Positions 24,493 through 35,766 of a stretch of DNA of 64,000 nt are shown piece by piece. The position numbers and the translations under genes are program-made. Every line of letters begins with the position of its first letter. Within the stretch, counting starts at the first letter, position 1. This DNA comes from Pholiota molesta (Eukaryota; Basidiomycota; Agaricomycetes; Agaricales; Strophariaceae), in assembly GCA_014925825.1 (NCBI GenBank), contig JACGCK010000007.1, positions 558,001 to 622,000 on the forward strand. The letters are read 5' to 3'. The notes beneath the pieces are model-generated. The model worked only from the letters and a program-made list of their open reading frames with translations. It was not told the origin of the DNA and did not search any database.

Positions 24493-26627
24493 CGTAAAAA
24501 CAAGGGGTATGGAGCCGAGATCACGAATGATCTACAAACCTATATATTTATGAGGGAAAATATCTCGACTATGGCTCAGAGTATCAACCGTCGCCAACGA
24601 AGCCACTCCCTGTCTGAATTCTGCTGGGAAATAATCCGTGTGTTATTGGTAAATAAATTGCGGTCGTGACGGACATCGGGTGTTTGGGGTGTTGATCAAA
24701 TTATTGGTGAGTTACTTGGTTGAGCCACTCCAGGCCACTGCGCGCGTGTGCGGTATACTTGTCCACCATCATGGTTCTTTCATCAGTATTCCGCGCGCTG
24801 CAAGAAGCTGTACTGTGTTTAAAATTAGCATCGGCGTAATCGGCAAACATTGACGAAATTTCTCACCCGGGGTAACACTCTTTTTGGGCACGCCTTCTGC
24901 AATGGACCAAGTGTTTAGCAGAACAGCATAACTAGTGATCTCATGGTGGGACGTAGTCGCACTAACACATCCTCTGCCTCCTGATCTGAGCGACATAGAG
25001 TCTCTACTAATGATACAATTTTTGATCATGCTGCCATCAACGATCACCACGGTTCCGAGTCAAAGTATTGCTCCACACCTTGAGAGTTGAGTACTTCTCT
25101 TAGCTAGTCTCCTTTTCTACATGATGAACAGTCGATCAATGGACTTTTTATTTTATAGCCGAAACTTTAAAGATCTAAGGTTGGAGTAACTTTCCCCGGA
25201 CCGGCTTGCCACTTGAGCTTGAACCGCCAATTTGTTGTATCGTTGGAGTATGTAGGAAACTGATCCACTCGAAAACAAAGGTTGCAAAAAATCGTGATAA
25301 GGTATACTGGTTAGTCCTTGCTAATAAAATACTTGTAGGTGAAGTGAAGTTGAACTCGCCCTCTCTTCGCCAATTCTTACTGATGTGAAGATAGCCTGTG
25401 ATGCTTACATTTCGATATCTATGATTCTTTTTTCCACAATTCTATGAATATCAGTCAAACTTCTATGGTTTGGAGAACATCAACTTCTAGCTAAGAAGAA
25501 AAATGCTCCCGAGCATGGCAACATATGTGTATTGCCTATTGTTTTGAAATTTGTACGCTTTCATTTTGCTGAACACATGTGTCTCCACAGCGTGATTTGA
25601 CCGTGATGATGCCTTGAAGATGCGGCGCAGATGGTACTTTCAATCGCTTACCCGCCAACGGCTTTACTGTCGTTCCGAAGGGCAAGCTTTTTGCGCAAAT
25701 ATAGCCATTGGTGACGGCACGGGCATATCCAGCTCTCAAGGAATGAAAGGATGAGTGGAACGCCTCCGCTGGTTTGTATCACCCAACAGCCAAATTGGCA
25801 CCGTCAACGTTTGTCCAACGTCTGTCAGCGTCCCAGCCTGTCCCAGCACAAGTCTGGTGAGGTTGGTGTGATAACAACATGCAAAACACGTAATGAGTTC
25901 CGTGTGCCGCACCGACGTTGGTTATGCTACTGCTACATATCAGATGTTGTACACAAAGGTCTTGTTTGCGCTAAAAATACACATTTGCACTGCGGTAATT
26001 TTAGTAGGACGTCTCACGGCCCATGTGTACACTATGACCCAAGAAATTTCAGAAATTACTGTCGGAAGATCTGATAGATACACGGCCCACACGGAGACTA
26101 CTTATCTTGAGCCATAAGACCATTGCGATTCGAATCTGCCGTTACGACGTCATTATTTTAGTCCTAGCCCTGGGGCCATCAATCTGGTATATGTGTCCAA
26201 CGAGCGCTGTGATGAGCACGGTGAGATACACGACAGTATGCCCAAACAAAATACCGTGTCCAAAAAAAATCCTTTCAGCCATTATCATCAGTACATTTGA
26301 TAGATCCATGACCCATTGGCACGCTGTTTTCAAGTTGCTTAGACGTAGTGATAGTGATTAGTGATATGTCTTGTTCGAATTAACCAATGTAACGGACCAT
26401 ATAGTGTATTTCTATTGACGATAAGTGTCGAAGGTGATTAAAATGCAATCATTTCCAACTATTTTGATCCACGTTCGTGTGATTACTCGGGCTGCAACCC
26501 ATGGACTTTTCCGAGGTTTTTTGATTTTATTTTTGAGAACATATAAGGAGACACCTTAGAAACAGGATTTCGAACCAAATCTTCGAAGCGACAGTGCCCC
26601 ATTCGTGATCTGACAGCATAGGCGACA
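24493..26627. other. Stretch without a supported gene
   Basis: Two minus-strand ORFs, 24769-25050 and 26142-26333, have some hydrophobic or protein-like content. The second could encode a membrane helix segment (VVYLTVLITALVGHIYQI). I could not link either to further exons or a family. They may be relics of membrane-protein genes like the one at 23.1-24.5 kb. The last part would contain the PKS promoter. Confidence 0.35.
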
Positions 26628-29600
26628 TGTCTGACTTGAGCCAATTGCAATTGTGCGATCTACTATTCATTGCATTGCTACGACCTTTAATGAGTTCTTA
26701 CTGTCTGAACAGGTCGGAATATCAGCTGAATTGCCAAGTGGATCATACAGCGACAAAAATCTAGACTACCACACATTTTTTGACTTTCTTCTTAACAAGG
26801 GACAGTCATATGAAACGTTCCAAAGGATCGTTTTGATAATGACGGTGAGAAATATTCTGGAACTGTTCAAAACCGACCTCATTGGTTTATGGATAACTTG
26901 GGATTACAGTTGGCACGGACTGGTCTTGGCCACACTGTCAGTCAGAAAGGCTCTTTTCTGAAGGACGTCCGCTCTTTGATCATGTCGAATTTGGAATCAC
27001 TGCGAAAGATGCCAAGAACATGTCTCTTAGTACGCGTAAACTCATCGAGCACTCTTTTCTTGCACTCCTCGACTCGGGAATCAATTATCGTGGAAGGAAT
27101 ATCGGCTGTTATATGTCTGCTACGTCATTTGATATGCAAGGCGTATCCGAGCCCGTAAGTTCAACCAATATTTGATAGAGTCTTATTCTGATGTATGTTT
27201 CAATCTCAGGACGAACTAGAGGCCAATGGATCGTTCGCTGGCTATCCTTACATGGTGGCCAATAAGGTCTCCTACCACCTTGATCTAAGGGGCCCTTCTA
27301 TCCCAGTGGATACGGCTTGTAGTTCGTCTCTGACTGCTCTTCATCTCGCTGTACAAGCTATTCGGGCTGGAGACTGTGACGCTGCGGTCTTGGGCGGATG
27401 TCAGTTGAATTTTAGGTAAATGTGCATACTTCTCAAGAACGCGCCGTCGCTGACCATTGTGTTAGACTTGTAGATTTCATCCAGTATAGTCAAGGGTCAG
27501 TGTTATCTGCAGATGGCACATGCAAACCGTTAGATGAATCGGCGAATGGGTACGGGTTCTCAATGAAATATTCCATCGAACGTCAAAGAGTAACCTTATG
27601 TCTGAATCATCTATAGATTTTCCCGCGGAGAGGGTGTAACGGTCGTAGTCGTGAAAACGCTGCAAAGAGCTATTCAGGACAACGATCACATATATGCAAC
27701 AGTAAGTATAACATCCTTCCCCACTCGTCACAATACCTGATATTTTGTTAGATTCTTGGTACAGGCATCAATTCTTCAGGTTCTCTCGCACCAGTTAGTG
27801 CGCCCGTTGCCTCTGCACAGAAGGAAGCCATGGAAAGGGCTTTCACCAATATCGGTCGAACAACAGCGGAAGTCGACTACGTAGAGCTACATGCCACAGG
27901 TAAGCTATTTTTAACTGAACCTAATAAAGTAGAGATTAAACATTCATGTACGTCAGGAACGGCGGCAGGCGATCCGACTGAAGCTAATTGGGTTGGGGAA
28001 GTGTTTGGCCAACGTCATTCGGAATTGCTAGTAGGAAGCGTCAAAGGGAACATAGGGTGCGTTGTTTTTGTTAATGACATTATGGTGGACCGATTCACAT
28101 AAGAAATTCAGGCATTTAGAGATATGCGCGTTTCTTGCGTCCCTCTGCAAGATTTGCGCGATGTTTCAAACCAGGCTACTACCACCCACTGTCAATTTGT
28201 CCAACCCAAATCCTGCGATTGCGTGGGATCGCTGGAACATGCGCGCGCCAACCGAAGTCACGTCCATCGAAGGGACCAAATCCCAGCTTTTGGTATCAAT
28301 TGCGAGTTCGGGGATAGGCGGTTCAAATGGACACGCCGTCGTAGAATCCTTTCCTGAACAAACGTCCCCGAAGTCTCAGCTACAGCACGAACGACCGTTA
28401 TTGGTTCTGGCTGGAGGTTTATCACCACGGAGCGCCTCAGAAATCGGCAATTCCATCGACGCATTATGGAGCACTACAGCGGCGGAAGATCTACCCGCTT
28501 TATCATCCGCCTGCAGTCGACGAGGTCGTCAGATGCCTTGGCAGACATTCGCAATCATGTCGAAACGCGCAGCTACCACTCCATTTCTGAAACCCACCCT
28601 TGTTCCAAAGTCCACGCCTCGTCTGGCGTTCGTGTTTTCTGGACAAGGTCCGCAATATATCCATAGTAAGTTGAACTCTTTCATATCGAAGTAGGTTTAT
28701 AAATCTCATACATTGTTTTTTTCCAACGTTTTTCAGTGGGTAGTCAACTTTTTCAGAGCTATCCAAAATTCCGCGATAGCATTCTGGAAATGGATGTGTT
28801 ATATGAACGAGTCGTCGGGCATTCGCTAAGGTCCCTTGGCCTTTTCTCTACGGGATCCGCTGAAAAGTGGAATATCTGGCCTATGTCCACCACTCTACCT
28901 GCCATCGCGATGGTACAGCTGGCAATGTTCGATCTTCTTTCAAGTGTTGGTATTGTCCCAACCGCCGTTGTCGGTCATTCTGCTGGCGAAACGGCCATGA
29001 TGTATGCCTCTGGTGCTTGTTCAAGAGATATGGCCCTCGAGATTTCGATTGCTCGCGGGACTACATTGGCGACGTTGGAAGACTTGGGCGGATCCATGGT
29101 AGCTCTGAACTGCGGGCCAGATCAAGCACAATTGATCATCGACGAAGTCACGGCGAACCGAACAGGAATTCTCCAAATCGCATGCTATAACTCGGATTTT
29201 GCTGTAACTCTAGCCGGCGCTGAGCCGCTCCTGGAGTTGGTAGTTGCTCTCGCGAAATCTCGGGACATTTCTGCACACAAGCTTCGTACCAAGGTCGCCG
29301 TCCATTCAGAGTTCGTGGAACAGTGCAAAGTTATATACCGTCAGCAAGTAGAAGATGTTTTCGCTCGCTACCCAGGAGATCACGTGCCTTACCTCACCAC
29401 ATACTCATCAACGTTCGGAAAAATATGGACTCAGCCTTTCACTCCCGACTACTACTGGCAGAATGTTCGCCAACCGGTATTGTTCGACCAGGCGATCAAG
29501 TCCATAACCAAGGATTTCCCGGAAGTTGCTTTTGTGGAGATATCGCCCCACCCAGTACTCTCGACGTACATTTCAAACTCTGGGGTCGAGCCTGACCATG

Positions 29601-32600
29601 TCCTATGTTTTATGAAGCGCGCGAAAGTCCCATCGACATCTTCAGAGCCAATTACCTTTCTCCAAGGAGTTGCCCATTTATCTCTCATCGGATACACCGA
29701 GATCGATTTTCATTCTTTAAACGATACGCGGCCTTCAGCCAAGGACCGCTCGTTCCTATCCATTTCTCCGGAAAGAATTCCCTTTTGCCCCGAATCCCCC
29801 AAGACAACTGTTTAGCCGTCAATGAATGGTCGGGACCTCTGCTACATGCGGGTCTCCGTTTGAATGCTTTGACTCATCCGAAGTTAGCTGAACATGTCAT
29901 TATGGGCGAACCTATCTTGCCTGCGGCCGGCTTTCTTGAAATGGTAATGTCTTTCATATTTTGCATTCACCGCAATTCCTTATTGTTTTGAACAGGTCTT
30001 CGAATCGGGCGCCAAACTAGCATGGAACATACAATTTCAATCTATGCTTCCTCTACTGAGTGAACGCCTTCTGCCTGTAAAATTCACTGCAAACGGACCG
30101 GCTTGGTCTGTGAGCTCAGAGCTACCGTCTCAACCGGGCCTCTTGGTATGTCAGGAAGCATGGTATTCGATGTTTTACTCACTATTTTGAAAGAAGCAAC
30201 GAATTCACGCAAGCGGTTTCATGGCCTCCGATACCGTTCTAGATGCAGGGATACTCCCTATCAGTGATCTGAAGAAATCTTTGCAAGTACTCGACATATC
30301 CGGTTCGCTTCTTCATTTTTACTATGGGCATCATATCTCATTCTGTTCCAGAATTCTATGAAATACTGGCGCACTTTGGACAATATGGTCCAATCTATCA
30401 ACGTGTTACTGCATGTTGGAAGACGGATGCAGAGGCTCTCGTGGAGATCCGTGCATTTGATGAAGATTTGGAAGAGTACGCCATAATTTCTTATCTTTTA
30501 AGACGTTGAAGCGTTACTGAGGGTTTATTTCAGTTTAGATAAATATGTCATTCATCCAGCACTGCTAGACGCTTGTTTCCACGCCATGGTACATCCCATG
30601 TTCACGGCAAATGCAGACCGATCAGTTTACTATCTTCCTATGTCTATCGAAACGGTCGCCCTATACGACCCCTGCTTCATACGGAAAACCCTTCCCAAAG
30701 TCGTTTATAGCCATATTATCTACAAATCTTGGGATCCAGGTGAGATTTCGCATGTCGATCAAGGAAATAATGCTTATTGGGCTTGCAGCGGGTATAACGT
30801 TCGATTTATCGGTCACTGACGCCAACGGGACAGTCCTATGTCAACTATCCGGTTTTCGAATAGCCCAACACAATAAAACGGCTAACGCTCCTCATTTCGA
30901 AAATCAAGTCGATCTTGATGGACGATTCGAGCTTTTTATCAACCTCTTCTGGCCCTACGTTGTATACGCTTTCAGGATCTGGTCTCTTGACATCTCCGGT
31001 CGATATAGCAGCCCAGCCAAATGACGTATTGACTTCGATGGTATGTCTTTCTGTATTTTGAGCTTACGTTGTTCTCAAGTATTCTCCAAGGAGGTCATGA
31101 TACCACCGGAAAGGAACTCGGGATTCCGTCAAGGAAATTTTTACGTTCCTTTGTGTCCAAGGCGATAAGAAGGTTATTCGTTTATTGAGTATTGGAACTG
31201 GTAAATATCACTACCTCGTATCATACAGGAAAGTACTCAAACACTTCATCATTAGAATCACTCGAAATGATACGCGCTATGCAGAATCAGAACTCCAGCA
31301 TCAGTACATCCTGGATATCCATACCCTCATTGAACCCGATTCTCCTCCGCATCTCCGTCATTGCGAGGAATCGGACGAATTATCCACTCGCTACCATCTG
31401 ATAGCCTGGCCCAGAAGGAAAGGAACGGCATTGACACATCGTTCTACGATGTAATAATAGGGCCAAGTCACGAAGAAAAGACCGACCATATCCTAGAACA
31501 GATCGTTCAAAGACTCTTGCCTGGCGGTTTCTTAATTCTAAATACTAGAGGCAACAATCTAGAGGGTACAAAGTTTTAACATCGTCATCCCATGCAGTTT
31601 TGCAACGGACACATGGTTTTCTGCCTGCATTCCGATCTTCTTCACTGCACCATAAAACAGCGTTGAACACGTCCCCAACGTCTGCCGAGCGGTGTTCGTT
31701 ACGATCTACTTTAGAAACGTGGACTAAAGGGCGACATATATCAACCTCCATCAAGGCGTTCCACTATGACAACGTCTTAGCCTTGAGACACACAATTCAA
31801 CAACTTCCCGATGGCGAAACGCTATGGATAGAATCCTCCCAGGACACTCATGGATATGCCGCTATCGGATTTGTTAGATCCCTTCAGAAGGAGATGGTCG
31901 CCAAGGATATTCGCCTTGCCTTATTCGACGCCAAATGGTCCGAGGAAGAACGAACTACGATGGTTTCATCGCTGTCTTTATATCCCTATATTGAAAAGGA
32001 GATTTTCGTCGACTCTTTCGGTGTAATACGTGTTCCTAGGCTGATTCCAGCATCAAAGCTTCGAAATTCCGATACAACCCAACCCAGCAATTCGCCAATT
32101 ATTGGCCATCAAGTCGATGATCCCCATCCTCCACAACCCTCCCAGGTTTCCAGCTCTCAGGTGCCGGTTCACCACGTCGAAGTTCATGTTATCAGTTCGT
32201 CTTTGGAATATGGAGGACTGAAGGCTATTGTCGGCATGTTCTAGAAGCCGGTTCGTCAAGATGGATGCAGGCGCACAAGTGCTCGGTGTTACATCCACCC
32301 GATTACTAATTCGAACGCGGTCATCGTCCATGAACACTCTCTGCTGACGCTCAGAACCCTGGCGCATATCCTCCGTCTATGGTAGCACATTGCGCCATAA
32401 TGTTTTTATCGCTGCGCTTGCATTGGTTCCAGACTCCTTATTCAGCCCGACGCTTTGGGTACCCTTCGTGTCGTAATCATGCAAAATAGCTCCGAGGATG
32501 CTATCGGCCATTCTTTGAACGCGCTCCTCACGTTACTTGGTGTCATGGTTGTAAATGTATCGAAACCGATAACACCCAAGACTCTCGACGATATTCGCTC

Positions 32601-34979
32601 CTGCAACGTTGTTTTTACGGGCTTGCCTGAGCGATGCGATATGGATGTCATTGCTAGCGTGCTTCCGAAATTGGCGACATTGCTATCATGGAATGCTCCC
32701 CAAGCTGGCGACTTGAATTTCCTTACACGAAATCTTTGGATGGTTGGCGATATTTTACGTGACACTCATGATATCCTACACAAATTTTTGGGTCATCAGC
32801 AGAATAATGTCACGTGTCTTCATTCATGGCCGCCCATCGACGAAAGAAAGCAAGTCTCGCCTGATGATTTCCTATTTGACGCATCGAAGGAGTATTATCT
32901 GTTAGGCGGGCTAGGTTCGCTAGGTATTCGAGCAGCGATGTGGATGTATGAGGTGAGTTACGTATTCGTGTTCTCTTTTTCCCCCTCGCTTATGCCCGTT
33001 CATTTTATAGAATGGCGCGCGAATGTTGGTTCTTACGTCTCGACATGGAGATATTTCGTCTCTGACGAGATCCAAGGATGAAATGGCAGTCCGAATACTC
33101 TCTTATCTCCAGAACCGCCCTGATCTCCGACTCCGGCTGGAAGCTTGCGACGCCAGCTCTGAGTCGGACATGTCTGCTCTTTTTCGTCAGACAGATAATC
33201 CAATAGGCGGTTGCATTCTTATGTCGGTTGTCCTCAAAGATAGATTATTTATCGCGCACGACAACACAAGTTATTATACCCCCTTTCCCGGGAAAGTCGG
33301 CGCGTTGACTGCTCTCGAAAACGCAGTCGACATTCATTCTCTCGATTTCTTGGTGTCCGTTTCATCTGCAGCTACGTTTGGAAATGTGGGGCAAACCAAT
33401 TATGCCAGGTTCGTCCCATCCATGATCGTAACTTTGGGTAACGCTGACGTGTCCTAGTGCAAATACTGCCGTCGATGGTCTGCTATCCAAGTACAAGAAT
33501 GCCTTCTCGTTGATTGCGCCAGCCATTATCGATAGCATTACTATCTCGCATGGCTTGAATCTATCGCCAGATCCGCGCTTCAGAGAATGGTTGCCTTGGT
33601 CGATGACTTGTTCCGGTGAGCAAAATATTACTTTCGCATTTCTGATTTCAGACTAATAGTTTCGACTAGAACTCTTTGAGTGTCTAGCCGACGGTATTCG
33701 CTCCATGGGCACTCAAAAGTTCTCCCTCTACGTTCCTCGATTCAATTGGTACCACATGAAGGAGCATTTTGGTGATTCTCCGATGTATAATCACCTCGTC
33801 TATGAGGTCGCCCAGAATACCGAGGAAGAATCTGCCACCTCAAAGAAGCTACTGCATGCTATTGTTCGAAAACATTTGGACGTCGATGAAGCAGACTTCT
33901 CGGCCGATATGCCGTTCACATCCTATGGACTCGATTCGTTGTCGGCTGGCCGTCTTTCCCATTCACTGAGACCGTTCCTGCAGATATCCCAACTCCAGCT
34001 CCTTGCTGATATCACTCTTCAAGATTTAGAGCAGCGTATTCAAGAGAAAGAGGACTTGCCTTCCCAATTGCCAGAAAGCGCCGTAGATCGAGAATTCAAT
34101 TGGCAATCGCTTAATCAGTCCGGACAAACTGTCGTCAAGCTTGTTCAAGGAGAAGGCATCCCGCTAATCCTCATTCACGGTGCAAGCGGGAACATCGTTT
34201 CTTTTATACCTCTGCAAGAACGATTCAACACACCTTTATGGGCTATTCAACACACTCCAGAATGTCCCATGGATTCATTGCAGGCGATGGCCGCCTTCTA
34301 CTTCTTAAAGATCAAAGCTGCTCGCCCATCTGGCCCATATCGCCTCGGAGGATATTCGGGATGCTCTCTGTTGGCATTCGAAGTTGCGTACCTATTGCGG
34401 GACTCTGGCGATCGCGTCAGTCAACTGGTGATGCTAGACCACTTTCCTACCCTTTACAGCTCTCCTTTTATCTTTCCTCTGGATGATGAGACGATTCAGA
34501 AGAGGCGAGCCAGTGAAACCTGACAACAACTGCGACGGACGCCCTTCTTGGTGCCTATTCACGCGAGCCGACTGTTTCGCGCCAAAAGGTTGCAGCTGAA
34601 CTCAAGAGAGCACTGCAAGGCGAGAGTGTCTCGCAACTCGTACAGAATTACGTCACCTTCCTCCATCAATTCATCGCGATCACTGCCAAGTTCTTGATAG
34701 AGCTTGGCGACAACAAGCTGCTGATCATGCCGACCCTCTAAAGATGGATCGTCGCCTGAGGGAGTGGACCATGAAGCTCGGCGCACCGCTTACCATCGTT
34801 GTTGCCGAAGACGGCTTCTTCAAGTCGGTCCCCCAGCCTAGCGAACAGTGGACGGACCTAACTTGGACGGGAGGGAAGGTGGTCCATGTTCCAGGGGCTG
34901 CCCATTTTAACATGATGGAATCCTCGATACTCATTGAGGCGCTAGAGAATGGATGGGACGAGAGGGATGGGAAATGCTA
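26628..34979 (+). CDS. Reducing type I polyketide synthase, KS-AT-DH-MT-(ER-like?)-KR-ACP-TE
   Basis: A giant spliced gene with all major catalytic residues visible. Ketosynthase at about 26.7-28.4 kb: DTACSSSL, the HATG/GTAAGDPTE motif split by an intron, and GNIG. Acyltransferase 28.6-29.8 kb: GHSAGE. Dehydratase 29.8-30.8 kb: HVIMGEPILP and HPALLDACFH. Methyltransferase-like 31.1-31.6 kb: LSIGTG and LLPGGFLIL. A weakly conserved stretch 32.1-32.8 kb sits where an enoylreductase would be; I see no NADPH motif there. Ketoreductase 32.9-33.5 kb: GGLGSLG and QTNYASAN. Carrier 33.8-34.0 kb: YGLDSLSA. Thioesterase 34.1-34.98 kb: GYSGCS and GAAHFN. The protein would make a reduced, possibly methyl-branched chain. 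Single-base losses break the frame near 26971, 29750, 34520 and 34739, so as given it is not continuous. The start at 26628 and first exon are tentative. Confidence 0.82.
26700..28400 (+). other. PKS ketosynthase domain
   Basis: Begins with VGISAELPSG. Cys in VDTACSSSL (about 27308-27335) is the condensing residue, and the two His motifs lie at about 27885-27960 and 28050-28110. The domain ends with the IASSGIGGSNGHAVVE block, a typical KS C-terminal signature. A base is missing at about 26971 (KDVR-FDHVEFGI junction). Confidence 0.85.
28620..29800 (+). other. PKS acyltransferase domain
   Basis: FVFSGQGPQ opens the domain, split by an intron. The catalytic Ser lies in VVGHSAGETAMMYASG (about 28970-29015). 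The PYLTTYSSTFGK and ISPHPVLS segments complete it. Malonyl-type specificity is usual for this family and is not proven here. Confidence 0.85.
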
Positions 34980-35766
34980 GATAGATTCCCTGATAGCACG
35001 TTTTTAATCTTATAGAATTTCAACTGCCTTCTGAATGTCGACTTATTGTTGTATCTTTGTACTGCTTTTTGCCCTCTTCTCCAGCGCCATGCGCAGCTCA
35101 TCGTCGTAGGGTGTCCATGAGCGTGGAACTCCTCCTGGAATGCGAATGGGCCCACTTCGAGCGGATGGCGGATACGATAGGACAAGATACCTGCGCCCAT
35201 AAACCCGGAGATGGCGTAGTCACTCGGGAGTTGTAGACAACGTAACTAATTGAACCACCCGCGCAAGGTTTCCGTGAAGACTCGGAGAATACAAATGAAA
35301 TTCATTTGTAAGGTTTTCGCAAGCTTTCCAAGGACTTGTAACTCTCAAATTCCTCGCGTAGGATTCCAGCTCTACAAGCCCTTGTAATGATCACTTGCAT
35401 TCTAATGGATTGTATTATATACTGCCTTGCAAACGTCAGAAGTGTTCCGTGCATTTTATGGTGATACATGGCATTGCGATAAAGCCTCTAAGGCTCTATT
35501 ACCCTACATTTGCGACCAGTGTGTGGGATATTAACAGAATTTCCTTCACTATTGTAGAGGGCGCTTTTTTGGCGATGGTATCAAAGTACCTGATCAGCGT
35601 CACTTGGCAAGAATACTTTAAGATAGACCTAGATATGACCGTGGGAATATTGTTGACGCGTAGTAGTAACCACGTATTCTACTTGATCGCTCTCAACAGC
35701 TACTTACGCCATTCCAACGCCATTCACCTCTCAGGGTCCCCATAAAACACCTTGGAACCGCGTAGA
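34980..35766. other. Intergenic stretch between PKS and EMC1
   Basis: Holds the second copy of the 0.3-kb dispersed repeat (35299-35579) and the EMC1 promoter. A short plus-strand ORF at 35395-35745 lies mostly within the repeat and is not supported as a gene. Confidence 0.5.
35299..35579 (+). repeat. Dispersed repeat, right copy (about 0.28 kb)
   Basis: Direct repeat of 3907-4211, best conserved from TAAGGTTTTCGCAAGC (35309) to about 35470. It lies about 190 bp upstream of the EMC1 start, as the left copy lies upstream of the trehalose gene. No inverted ends or target duplication could be recognised. Confidence 0.85.
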
